Positions 21,057 to 31,000 of a stretch of 64,000 nucleotides of DNA are shown in pieces. The first letter of the stretch is position 1; every line of letters begins with the position of its first letter. This DNA comes from Cladorhizidae sp. MBARI D1340-BT2 (taxonomy: Eukaryota; Porifera; Demospongiae; Poecilosclerida; Cladorhizidae). A program made the position numbers and the translations under genes. The stretch is from the NCBI GenBank assembly GCA_028752905.1, contig JAQNBH010000009.1, positions 27,372,312-27,436,311 of the forward strand, written 5' to 3'. The notes under the pieces were generated by a model. The model saw only the letters and a program-made list of their open reading frames with translations. It was not told the DNA's origin and searched no databases.

Positions 21057-21696
21057 ATGGGAGATTTTCGGTTATAGACCTCATTGGTCTATTTGCGGCC
21101 ACAGACAAAGGCCATATATATGTCTGCACTGTTACAGATCTCTTTACCAAGTGGGTATTTTCTCGGCCAATCATGTCCAAGTCAGCTGGTGATGTTGCAA
21201 GCATTCTACTCGAGCTCATCTATAGTTATGGTACTCCCTAAAAAATTATAATGATTCAGGATCGTGAATTTATAAACCAGGTAACTAACTTAAAACTGTT
21301 GCCGTCTGTGTTCATGAAATGACATGTATGTGGTCTGAGAAGTGAGAATTAATCAAGGAAAATGTGTTGGATTTGTTTACAAGAGCAAAGTTAGACTATT
21401 CAGTACAAAGCAGACTTAACACAATTTAAGATAACTTTATTAGCGACTTCAGTCTTGATTATCTGGAAATTTCCTCCTGCTTCCTTTTGATAAATATTCA
21501 TGTAGAGTAATGTTCTGTTTGTGTGAATTTATTTGATAACTCAGATCAATGATGTTGTCTTGACTGCTTTTGGAGTGAAAAAGATGGTATGTTCAGCATT
21601 TCACCCTCAGAGTAATGGCCAAGATGAGCGGACTAATCAAACTCTTAAGAGGGCACTGTCCAAGTATACAAACGATGCTCAATCTGACTGGAACAA
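21057..21696 (+). other. Exons 3-4: integrase catalytic core
   Basis: Exon 3 reads VIDLIGLFAATDKGHIYVCT, VTDLFTKWVFSRPI, SAGDVASILLELIYSYGTP, a TAA, then IMIQDREFINQ. Exon 4 reads INDVVLTAFGVKKM, FHPQSNGQDERTNQTLKRAL and SDWNK. The three acidic residues (IDLIG, IQDREF, GQDER) are all present; 33 residues separate the second Asp and the Glu. The 264-bp intron lies exactly between them. Confidence 0.8.
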
Positions 21697-23217
21697 GTAA
21701 GCTACCAATATTTAATAATTATTTTTCAAGATTGACAGTTTGTTAATAAATAGAGTGATTTCTACTATTACTACCACCTTCCAATAGATGCCAATATCAC
21801 ATTTCATGCTAATCTGTGATTATCCCAGAAAATCTCACCAGAATCTCTCCAATGAATCTTCTCACACTGAAACACCCAACCACTCACACACACAAACACA
21901 CATATAAAACTATGAAAAGGCATAACAAATAGTAGTTTTTGCTACCGTACTGCTACAAAATTTTATTAAGTTTTGCGAGTGCATTGTTATTCGTAAAACA
22001 TACTCGCAATATTTTTTATCGCACAAAACGTTCCGCGTGCATATTGCACCCAAAAGTCAGACGGTTTACTAGAGAGAAAGAAGCTGACTACAGTGTGACC
22101 ATTTGAATGTGCTTCAAACGATCCCTGCCTACTAGCGAAGACGCAGGAATCGATCAGAGAAGTATCAGGAGAGCAAACGAAAATGTGCAGAGGGTACTGG
22201 ATGGTCAGGATAGTGTGCAGAAAAGTGCCAACCGATCTTGTTATAATTAGTGGTACTTATTATAAAACGCAAAACTAAGAGAGCATTATACATTTATGGA
22301 GTTCAAAATCTCTAAATTGCACATTGTAGCAATACGGTATATTATTTTCCAAATGCTTATACAATAAAAATATAAACATGGTTTTTGGTGTAAGCCTTCA
22401 GCTAAAGGATGCATATACCTTGAATGTGCTGCTTGTAGTTATAATTTCTATGTATGATGTTTGTGTACTTATGTAGATATGTACTCCTCACAACTTATGA
22501 TATCAATACAATTGTCCAGTCTGCAACAAAGCAACAGCCATTTGTGTTGATGTTCTACCGAACAGCTAGGAGTTCTATAGACATCAATAATGCAGAACAA
22601 GAGAATGAGCAGGAGCTTCTCTATGAAAACATCTCACTCACTATGTCTCCTGAAGACATACAATATAATTTAGAGAAGCATGTGGCAGATGTAAGAACAA
22701 AACTGACTGGCAAACATAAATATATAACAGGGAATTGCTGACACTTTTTTGTAACAAAAAATGGGGGACAAATAGTTTAATGAAAATGTTTGATGCAGTT
22801 CCCAAAAATCATGTTACAGATCTGTTTTATTTTGTAATCACATAGGTACATATGAGAAGATATGGTTGAAAATTGAAGAAGCTAAAGCGAAGCATAAAGC
22901 TTATTTTGATTCCTAGCAAAAAAGAGGGCAATAGGTATGTTTTTATGAATTAATGTGTACATTTAATGTGTGCCTTTATATAAGCTGAATCAAATTAGAA
23001 TCCCATTGTTGTTTCTGAGAAAAAATCGAAAGGCTAATAATAATAAAATTTTCTGTATAGATGTATTTCCGAGTTTTGATAAATGTTAGAATGTCCTTGT
23101 CTGTTTTTTGTGATATGTTTTTTATCTGTCGCTCGACCTTTACCGGATGGTTTTAATTTTATATTACTAACCTGTTGACTATAATATGTGTTTATGTCCT
23201 TAAAAGAGGAATGCAAG

Positions 23218-24916
23218 GAAGGTATCCAGAAAAGGAGACAGGCTGGAACAGGAACTGGTTGTGACCCTATTTAATTGATGATGTCTCACCCAAAGGACTC
23301 TGCATACTGCAGGATAACAACCAAAACATTATGAAGGTTAGGGTTAATGTCGGGCTCTTTAAGCCTTACTTAACTAGAGAGATGCCAGTTCAACATGAGA
23401 TACCTTCATCCATCCAGTCACACAACAACAGTTCAAACAACCCTGGACCATCTGATGATTTGAGTGATACAGCTTACCCTGGGAGTCCAGAGAAGAGGCA
23501 GTTCCTAATCATTGGACAGACTAAGAAAGATAGTCCAGTCCTCCCACCACCTGATAGAAACACACCTCTCTCTAGTGAGCCAACATCAGACTGTGTTGTA
23601 ACCAGTGTTACACAAGTTGTGCCTAGAATGCTTGGAAAACCCTTGCCTTGCAAAGCACCTGTCCTTACAGAAAATTCCCTGATGACTTTTTTAAAATTCT
23701 GCTGTCTGAAGCGTGGCTAGAAGACACACACATAGATGAGGCACAGGCTCTACTTCGCAATCAGTTTCCAAAGATGGGTACTTCCAGTCTATTGGGTATG
23801 TGGCAACAGGAAGTGGAGGCTCAATAACTGGAACTCCGGTTCGGGATTATATCCAAATCATGAATACTGGCGGCCACTGGGTCTGTGTGTCCAGCATAGG
23901 AATGCCCAAGGGGACTGTGCGGGTGTATGACAGCCTCTATACAAGAACCAGTAAGAAATAACTTGAATGATAATATTTTATATGCTAAACTTTAAAAAAA
24001 ATTACACATTCTGATTAGGTGAATCAAGAATTAACTGTTGTCAATTTCCAACAACTTTTATGTCATGCATTGGAAATTGAATAATGTCATTGAATCCAAC
24101 AGTGTTGTTTTAATTTTAATCCTGTCAATAAAAAAATTGGTCTCCTTGATAACTACTGTTGTGAGCTTAGAAATCTATACTAAATTTTTTGCTTGCATAG
24201 TATCTCAACTCAAGCATCACATTAAGAACCAAGGCCTTGCAAGAGTGTCAATTTCACCTAAATATGATTCACAGCTCGAAATTAATGGCAAGATGCCCAC
24301 GTTATGGTACAACAACGAACCCACTAAAATAGGTACAGTACGTGTTACCATTCAATCAATTCTTGTGAAATAAATAGTAGTTATACACTACAAACAATTA
24401 ATAGTTGTTTCGTTTGTTTGTTCTTATTGTTGTTGGATCATTGCAGAACTGGATACACTAAAATGCCTGGCATGGATGGAATTATATCAAGGAAGCCACC
24501 TGACCATACAGAAACCATACATGCATCAACAGGTTGGAGGCAATACCTGTGGTTTATTTGCCATTGCTGTAGCAACCGCATTATGCAATGGTGTGGACCC
24601 ATCAACAATAACATTTGATCAAACAAAGATGCGGTCCCACCTGATGAGATCTTTCCAGACATATCACATCAAACTATTCCCTGTTCAAGGATGCTGACGG
24701 GAAGCCACAAGCAAGAAGCTCAAGACTGTTCTCAGGGAACCATTGATCTGTGTTTGCAGACAACCCCATGACTGTGCCCTCACAGTGGCACAGTGCAGCA
24801 AGTGTAGTGAATGGTTCCACCAATCATGTATACAGATTCCACCATCAGCCATCATCAACCGGGAGGAGGAGTGGAACTGTGGCAGTTGTTTGGATAGGGA
24901 ATTGGGTGCCACTTAA
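23218..24916 (+). other. Exons 7-9: linker, Ulp1/C48 peptidase and PHD finger
   Basis: Exon 7 carries PYLIDDVSPKGLCILQDN, a Ser/Pro-rich linker, then PDDFFKILLSEAWLED and, after a frameshift, IMNTGGHWVCVSS with RVYDSLYTR (His and Asp of the peptidase). Exon 9 carries QQVGGNTCGLFAIAVATALC (Gln and catalytic Cys) and DQTKMRSHL. After a TGA at 24697-24699 the same frame continues with CVCRQP, CSKCSEWFHQSCIQIP and WNCGSCL, a C4HC3 PHD finger. In Ulp1-type enzymes this triad cleaves ubiquitin-like tails; PHD fingers read histone tails. Confidence 0.75.
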
Positions 24917-25477
24917 ATAATTAAGACTGAATCTGTTTGTTCTTGTTGGGATTTTTTTCTGGGTAATTATGAATGTCTCATTTTCATGCAATAAACTGTC
25001 TTAGTTCTCCATATCTGTGAAATACTGGGAGATCCTAAACTTTCTGGTGGTCTTCCTAGGATATCATGGTTGACCTGAAAATATGTTTATTGTTTAATTC
25101 AAGTTTTGCACAAGTTAAATTGTAGGATGGTGCTGAGGAACCACATATATATGCTCTGACCCTGTTCTTCTATCACTCCATCATCCAGAGAAGCAAAACA
25201 AAAGAAATATTGTTCATCTAATTGTGATTATAGTAAATGGCAAGTATTCTCAGTTGTCATATTACTTCTCCCATGATGATAGATTTGTTGCTAAAAAAAT
25301 CTATTTCTATAGCTAGAGAGAAAAATTTAATATAAAAAAATAAAAATAAATTTCTGAGAGAAATGAGGGTTGGCAAGTTACTTGCCATATTAGATACTCC
25401 TCCCATGTTTTTACTGCAATTTATATATAGCTTGTGTATATATATATACACACGCAACACTTTCATATTCAGCTATG
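24917..25477. other. Intergenic, no gene recognised
   Basis: AT-rich DNA after the stop codon of the Ulp1/PHD exon; an AATAAA at about 24990 could be its polyadenylation signal. TATATATA runs occur near 25425-25450. Confidence 0.45.
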
Positions 25478-25615
25478 ACAGGTGAGATTTATATGGCAGG
25501 TGGGACTAATATGTCGGGTGAGACAAATATGGCAGGTGTCTGCAGGTGACTAATATGGCAGGTGAGACTAATATGTCAGGTGATACTAATATGTCAGGTG
25601 AGACTAATACGGAAT
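25478..25615. repeat. 18-bp minisatellite
   Basis: About seven copies of GCAGGTGAGACTAATATG with variants TCAGGTG and GCGGGTG, ending 25 bp before the LTR at 25641. Confidence 0.85.
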
Positions 25616-25640
25616 AGGAATATGGAATAGTTTACCTGAC

Positions 25641-26058
25641 TGTCGCAGGACGACATTAAAACTAGACTGTTCCCAATGCATAACTATGGATGTGGATTGA
25701 ACCCAGTAGTGAGTAACTAATTATGAATTGGAAGTGTTGTTAATGTTGCAGCTTACTGTGTTTGTGTGTTATGTGTTTATGTTGGGAAAATGTCATAGGT
25801 CGATGATGAGTGTAAGATTACCATGTATGGGCAGAAACCAGAAGTGGGGGCTCCAGCCTAGTTAAGGCAGGAGTTGTTACTGCTCTGGGAGTTAGCCATT
25901 GTACTGAGTCTTGTAAGTGTCCTATATTGAATTATTAACGTTTCTCTACTTAACCTTGCTAGCCTAGTGTATAGCTTAAAGGTAGAGTGGTGGCAGCATA
26001 CCAACACTTAGTGACTGGTTCAGAGTCTGTGGGTAAGATCAGATTTGGTCCTGTCACA
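25641..26058 (+). repeat. 5' LTR
   Basis: Starts TGTCGCAGGAC and ends GTCCTGTCACA, imperfect inverted ends 418 bp apart, and is followed after two bases by a perfect primer site. The 3' end is set by that site. The 5' end is inferred from the inverted ends because the partner LTR is missing. Confidence 0.75.
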
Positions 26059-26060
26059 AC

Positions 26061-26079
26061 TGGTGGCAGCGGTGGGATT
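26061..26079 (+). promoter_or_regulatory. Primer-binding site for tRNA-Leu
   Basis: TGGTGGCAGCGGTGGGATT is the exact complement of the 3' end of an animal tRNA-Leu(AAG/UAG) with its CCA tail, as I recall that tRNA. Reverse transcription of minus-strand DNA would start here. The same sequence recurs at about 28514-28532. Confidence 0.75.
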
Positions 26080-26120
26080 TTTTTAAACTACAGAGATAGC
26101 TACTTTCCTTGACAAGAAGA

Positions 26121-27135
26121 ATGGATACCAGAAGTAAGGCAAGGCACACTACAGAAGGAGAAAGGCGGGGTACTTCACCGCTAATGGACTCAGAAGATAT
26201 TGGGGAAAGAGTGACAACTTATATGCTCCCAATGTTTAAACTCCAGTCAGAGAAGCAAAAGGAAGACGAGAAAAGACGGGCGACCGAACGAGCAGAAGCC
26301 GAGGAGAAAAGAGAACAGAGATGGAAAAGATTGCTGATGACAGTGATGAGCGGAGGGGGCACTGACAGGATAGAAGAATCGGACTCTGTTCCTACCCCCA
26401 GCCAAATCAAAGCACCCCGGTTCAGAGAAATGAAGGAAGACGAAGCCCCCCTGGATTATTTAACGTTTTAGAGAGCCATATGGCTAAATACAAGGTCCTC
26501 AAGAAGGATTGGATGAGATATTTGGCTCCTGAATTCCGACCAGATGCCAACAGAGTATATCTGGCAATGCAGCCGGATGTAAAGGAAGACTATGATCAAG
26601 TCAAACTAGCACTCTTGCGACTCTACCGTGTGACCAGAAAAGCTTACCGAAAAGATTGGACAATCTCAAACGGAAACCAGACGAAGGATGGGAGGCTCTG
26701 ATGGGTCGTGCTGTCCTCACCACACGATGGACAGAAGGCTGCAAAACAATCCAGCAGGTAAATGATTTGTGTGCACTTGATACTGTAATGAAGCTTATGC
26801 CTAGACATGTAGCACAGTTTGTGTCTGACAAGATACCAAGCACTGCAGCTGAGGCTGGAGGATTGGCAGATGATTACCTGGCAGATAGGGGTTGGACCCC
26901 TGTTGACCAGTCGATATCGGTCGACTCCACCACCAGATATTCCGGAAGGGAGACAGGTCTAGGCAACTAGCAGGTAGAACATGAGGCAGGTGGAAAGAGA
27001 AAGAGGCAAGAGCAAGGAGTACACTCACACAAGGGAGCAGTACAGATGATCACAAACAGTACAAGCCGAAGGCAGATGGGTCCTACAGACCCAAATGCTT
27101 CAAATGTGGGAAGCCAGGTCATTTTGCACCGGGAA
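26121..27135 (+). pseudogene. gag of the second LTR element
   Basis: ATG at 26121 opens MDTRSKARHTTEGERRG. A highly charged helix (KQKEDEKRRATERAEAEEKR) follows, then APRFREMKEDEAPLDYL with a stop at 26469 and a shift into MAKYKVLKKDWMRYLAPEFR. A SCAN-like capsid part follows (LMPRHVAQFVSDKIPSTAAE, AGGLADDYLADRGW). The zinc knuckle near 27090 reads CFKCGKPGHFAP, with the last Cys not in place. At least three frame breaks. Confidence 0.8.
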
Positions 27136-27219
27136 TACTATAGTACCAAGCCCAAAAGTTTCAAGAAGAGGTACGATAATGTGAACTTGTCCAAGCCACT
27201 GACGCCCAAGGAAGAAGTA

Positions 27220-27672
27220 TCTCTGATCAAGACAGAGATCAGTGGACGCTCTACAGTGGAAGGCACAGTAGGAGGGATGAAATGTATAGACATTTTATTA
27301 GATGCTGGTGCAGGGCAGATGGTGGTGAGGTCAAGCTTGGTACCCAAGGAGTGCTACACCGGCAGGTCCAAGGAGGTGAGAGATTACCAGGGAACAGCAT
27401 GAACTCACCACTTGGCACGGATCAACATCACTGTAGGAGGCCGCACAGAGGAGCTGGAGGTGCTGGTGGCAGACAAACTAACACATGAAGTGTTGCTTGG
27501 CACAGACATGCCTGGACTGTGGGATTTGGGTAAGCAGTTGTTGAATAATGAGTTGGTCAATTTGGTGTCTACTCGTTCTCAGACTAGAGCAGGAGGGAAT
27601 ACTGAACTGCAGGCTTATGGTCGAGAGAGTGTGAGGCTGAGGAGAGCACTGAGGAGGATGAGACAGCAATGA
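27220..27672 (+). pseudogene. Aspartic protease of the second LTR element
   Basis: The frame reads SLIKTEISGRSTVEGTV, IDILLDAGAGQMVVRSSLVP and, after a TGA at about 27402, INITVGGRTEELEVLVADKL, EVLLGTDMPGLWDLG and STRSQTRAG. The active-site triad is changed from DTG to DAG. The V-L-L-G-T-D flap region and the T-R-S-Q motif after it match the protease of gypsy elements and parallel TRVQSQ in the minus-strand element. Confidence 0.8.
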
Positions 27673-28469
27673 TGAGGAATCATCCGAAGGAGTCTCCGAT
27701 GATGGACCAGACCCTACCACAACTGACGAGACATCTGATGAAGAGCCAGAGAAGAAAAGTCTGACAAAGTCCCAGAAGAGGCAGGCCAATGCAGTGTACA
27801 TAGAGGGGCAGAAGTGCCATCCACTAGATGTCAATTCCAAGGAACTCCAATGAGAGCAAGAGCATGATCCGATACTTAAACCCATGTGGGTGAAGGCACA
27901 GAGTGATGACAACACTGAGTTTCTGGTGGAGGATCACTTGCTGTGGAGGAATACAACAGACCGCCTGGGTGATGAGGCAACACAATTGTGCCTACCTAAA
28001 AGGTATAGGTCCATGGTACTGGCTCTAGCTCACCGACCAGGCCATCCAGGATGAGATAGAACAGCACAGAGAATACTTGATGAATTCTTCTGGCGCCAAA
28101 TTCATGATGATGTGGAAAAGTTTCACCTGCACCATTACCATCATCGGGCAACCATCCTCCAGAATAGCGATGGATTTGACAGGGCCACTCCCGACGACAC
28201 CAGATGGCAACCGTTTTGTGCTAGTAGTGATAGATTATTCCACTAGATGGCCTGAGGCATTTGCACTACGGACAACAGAAAGTTCCATTATTGCAGAGAA
28301 GCTAACACAAATGTTTACATGGACTGGTGTGCCAGACGAGATCCTGACGGTCTGCGGCACAAACTTTGTCAGCAAGCTGCTGAAAGAGTTGTATAACTTC
28401 TTGGGGTTGAAGGCGATCAAAACCACTCCTTACCACCCACCCACAGACGGGATGGTTGACTCACGTTAA
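27673..28469 (+). pseudogene. Linker and integrase of the second LTR element, truncated
   Basis: An acidic linker (DDGPDPTTTDETSDEEPEKK) leads to QEHDPILKPMWVKAQSDD, EDHLLWRNTTDRLGDEATQL, SMVLALAHRPGHPG and RILDEFFWRQIHDDVEKFH, the H2C2 domain with its Cys pair lost. The core gives IAMDLTGPLPTTPDGNRFVL, VVIDYSTRWPEAFAL, FTWTGVPDEIL and TTPYHPPTDGMV. The second Asp, expected in a D-Q-G-T-N box, is replaced (TVCGTNF), and the Glu lies beyond the break at 28469. Confidence 0.8.
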
Positions 28470-28478
28470 AGGCAATGG

Positions 28479-28593
28479 TCTGTGGGTAATATCAGATTTG
28501 GTCCTGTCACAACTGGTGGCAGCGGTGGGATTTTTTTTGAACTAGAGAGATAGCTACTATCCTTGACAAGAAGAATGGATACCAGAAGTAAGG
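28479..28593 (+). mobile_element. Fragment: LTR end + primer site + gag start
   Basis: Near-identical to 26026-26141: TCTGTGGGTAA, the LTR end, the primer site, the 5' leader and the first gag codons (MDTRSK). It is joined directly after the truncated integrase and passes at AAGTAAGG into the GTAG microsatellite. It therefore derives from a second copy of the element. Confidence 0.85.
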
Positions 28594-28765
28594 TAGGTAG
28601 GTAGGTAGGTAGGTAGGTAGGTAGGTAGGTAGGTGGGTAGGTAGGTAGGTAGGTGGGTGGGTGGGTGGGTGGGTGGGCGGGTGGGTGGGTGGGTGGGTGG
28701 GTGGGTGGGTGGGTGGGTAGGTAGGTAGGTATGTAGGTAGGTAGGTAGGTAGGTAGGTAGGTAGT
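28590..28765. repeat. (GTAG/GTGG)n tetranucleotide array
   Basis: About 44 units; blocks of GTAG flank a central block of GTGG. It starts within the gag sequence GAAGTAAGG. Confidence 0.95.
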
Positions 28766-28778
28766 ATGTAGGAGAGCA

Positions 28779-29878
28779 AAATAGAGTTAAAAAGGGGGTG
28801 ATTTCTCATCTAAAGCCATTTAAAGGGTATAAACAGTTCCATAATGTTGAAAAGGAAGCTAATGTACCCATTTTACTTGAATAAAATGGATTCACCCTAT
28901 CTGATTCTTCACACCTTCGTCGTCTGATACCATTCATCTTGCATGATGAAATCAGTAAACTGAAACAAGATATTTGCGGGAGACATGTAGCTATCATTTT
29001 TGATGGAACGACCCATGTGTGTGAGGCCTTTGTGATTGTTCTATGTTACATAGATAAAGAGTGAGCTATCAAGCAGCGTGTTTGTCGGCTGATGCTTTTA
29101 GCTAAATCCATCACTGGAGAAGAATGTGCTAGGCAACTAATAACTGCTTTGTCAACTGAGCTGTCAATTGCTTCTAATTTGATTATAGCAGCAAAGATGG
29201 ACCGTGCATCAGTGAATGATGTGGCAATGAGGACCATATCTGTGATCTATAATAAGATAATGGTTATCGCCTGTTTTTCGCACACTCTGGATCTTGTTGG
29301 AGAAAGAATGAAAACACCTATCTTAGATGTGTTCATAAAGGCTTGGATAAGCTTGTTCGCTCACAGTCCGAAGTCAAGGCTTGCATGGAAGACACAGCCT
29401 GGATTGTCCACTCCAACCTATTCAGCAACCATATGGTGGAGTAAGTCTGAAGTTGTCCACAAATTGCATGACATGTTTGGAGATGTGCTGCATGGCAGTG
29501 ATTTACCTCCATATACAACTGGAAAACTACTGGAAATCATTGACGATCAAGCAGCATGTAGGAAACTGAAAATGGAGCTCGCTATAACAGTAGATGCAAT
29601 GGAACCGTTCGTCAAGGCAACATACTCATTAGTTTTAGTTACATTAAGTCTTCTGTATTCTCATGTCTCGTCACAATACTATCCAAATGTGGCTGCAGTC
29701 TCTAAGCATCTGTCAGAGGGAAATTCTACACGTGAGTGCCAACTGATAGCTTACGCCAAAGCTTGTTGTGTCCCTACTCATACTTCAAGGAGAAGTTTGA
29801 CAGAGATCTCAGGCCTATTGTACTTGTTAAATATGTGCCCCCTCCCTCCCCACTCAACTCAATCATAAATGCAGCCCT
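28779..29878 (+). pseudogene. hAT transposase core remnant
   Basis: One frame with stops at about 28879 and 29062 runs KGVISHLKPFKGYKQFHNVE, SSHLRRLIPFILHDEISKLK, HVAIIFDGTTHVCEAFVIVL (first catalytic Asp), AAKMDRASVNDVAMRTISVI, VIACFSHTLDLVGERM, and then YSATIWWSKSEVVHKLHDMF and LPPYTTGKLLEIIDDQAACR. The pattern FDGT, then DRAS.N, then CFSHTL.LV is the RNase H-fold core of hAT transposases. It breaks off after DRDLRPIV, before the dimerisation domain. No terminal repeats are apparent; the upstream end meets a microsatellite. Confidence 0.7.
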
Positions 29879-29879
29879 G

Positions 29880-30300
29880 AATAGTACTTAAAGTAGACCC
29901 CAGTGATGGACAGTTACTAACAAGCATAGTAGGTCCATACACTGCTTACTTATACCAGTTGGCTGACCTTTACGCCTGGATGCTAGTTGCAGCTGCCTGT
30001 GGTTAGGGAGGTGATGTAACTGGTGATCTGTAGCAAAGTGCATGATTGTGCATATGTACACAATGCTAGTGATTGTGAGTAGTTTACTGTTTGCTCTCCT
30101 CTCCATGATTGATTCTACCCAACCTCATATAGCATCCCTGTTTCTCATGCCACATCTGTGGAGCTAGTTGTCTACTGCATCTCACTGTTGAAGGCTTCTA
30201 CTAACTTCATTTCAGTGCAACCCCCTTGCCAACTGGTTCTGAGTGGAGGTCTTGCTAGTATAGTAAATGACTAATTTTGGGGGAGATAGGTAATTTTTTA
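29880..30300. other. Intergenic, no gene recognised
   Basis: No convincing frames; it may hold eroded 3' sequence of the hAT copy. Confidence 0.4.
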
Positions 30301-30302
30301 AT

Positions 30303-31000
30303 AAAAAACCCAAACAAGTGGGGTACCACTTTATAGCTCCATAGATTCTGTAAACTTTATGGTATGTACTTGATATATAGCTCAAAAGATAGCGCTCTCT
30401 GTGTGCTTTATTTCGATACTAAAATATTTTTCATGCTTATAACTATAGCCAAGTTACTGGAACTAAAGTGGAGGGATCCTCAAAACCTGAATGCCTGATT
30501 TTGCCGCATAAATATCTCCAGATTGCCAAGTGCTAGAGAGTTGAAATTAACACCAGTGACTAGGAGAAGCCCTTCTCTATGCAATAAGCAATTTGATGAG
30601 GCGCTAAAACGTAAGTACGTGGTCAAATGCTCGGTTGTAAAATGAATTTTGTTAAAATTCCATAAAATTCATTTTCCACCTGTGCGCTTGCTTGACCAGT
30701 ACTTACATTTTAGCGCCTTATCAAAAATAGAGTAGGGCTTTCTCTAACCAGTGTTGCTAATTTCAACTCTCTAGCACTTGGCAATCTGAAGATATTTATG
30801 TGGCAAAATCAGGCATAGAGGTTTTGAGGCTCCCTCCACTTTATTTCCAGTAACTTGCCTATAGTTATCATATGAAAAATATTTTAGTATCAAAGCGAGG
30901 AGAGACCAATCTTTTGAGCTATAATTATATCAAGTCCAGACCATGAAGTTTACAGAATCTATGGCGCTATAAAGTGGTAACCACAAGTTTGTTTTTATAA
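30303..31000. mobile_element. Foldback element FB1, full copy
   Basis: Two arms of about 340 bp are inverted copies of each other, from ACCACTTTATAGCTCCATAG at about 30326 to CTATGGCGCTATAAAGTGGT near 30960-30979. The centre is a near-perfect palindrome around 30655 (ATGAATTTTGTTAAAATTCC and onward). Matching arm words include GCATAAATATCTCCAGATTG against CAATCTGAAGATATTTATG. There is no ORF. Further copies are at 62105-62740 (full), 33130-33322 and 13950-14215 (partial). Confidence 0.85.

Larger units (their letters stand above)
18916..24916 (+). pseudogene. Nine-exon gypsy-type integrase / Ulp1 peptidase / PHD gene, decayed
   Basis: Exons inferred from reading frame plus GT-AG borders: 18916-19113, 19453-19535, 21057-21280, 21545-21696, 22477-22690, 22846-22934, 23218-23950, 24201-24332 and 24447-24916. 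In order they encode the HH and CC halves of the integrase zinc domain, the catalytic core with D, D and E, a helical region, a PYLIDDVS (GPY/F-like) module, a proline-rich linker, a Ulp1/C48 cysteine peptidase with H, D, Q and C, and a PHD finger. Integrase joined to Ulp1 and PHD is typical of Ginger-type cut-and-paste elements and related domesticated genes. In-frame stops (for example TAA in exon 3, TAG in exon 6) and at least two frameshifts (in exon 7) show it is inactive. Terminal repeats and start codon were not identified; a 5' exon may be missing. Confidence 0.75.
25641..28469 (+). mobile_element. 5' part of a second Gmr1-like LTR retrotransposon
   Basis: LTR 25641-26058, primer site 26061-26079, gag 26121-27135, protease about 27220-27600, acidic linker 27600-27770, integrase 27800-28469. 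Protease continues into the linker and integrase zinc domain in series, without RT or RNase H between them, as in the element at 1695-6397. The copy is cut off in the integrase core at 28469, so RT, RNase H and 3' LTR are absent here. Confidence 0.8.

Noticed and set aside
25641..28469. Interpretation as an ordinary gypsy element with RT and RNase H deleted between protease and integrase
   Set aside because: The acidic linker is continuous and the other element in the window shows the same protease-to-integrase order, so a native order is the better reading; deletion is not fully excluded.
28507..28809. 100-codon minus frame rich in YLPT/PPTH
   Set aside because: Translation of the GTAG/GTGG array.
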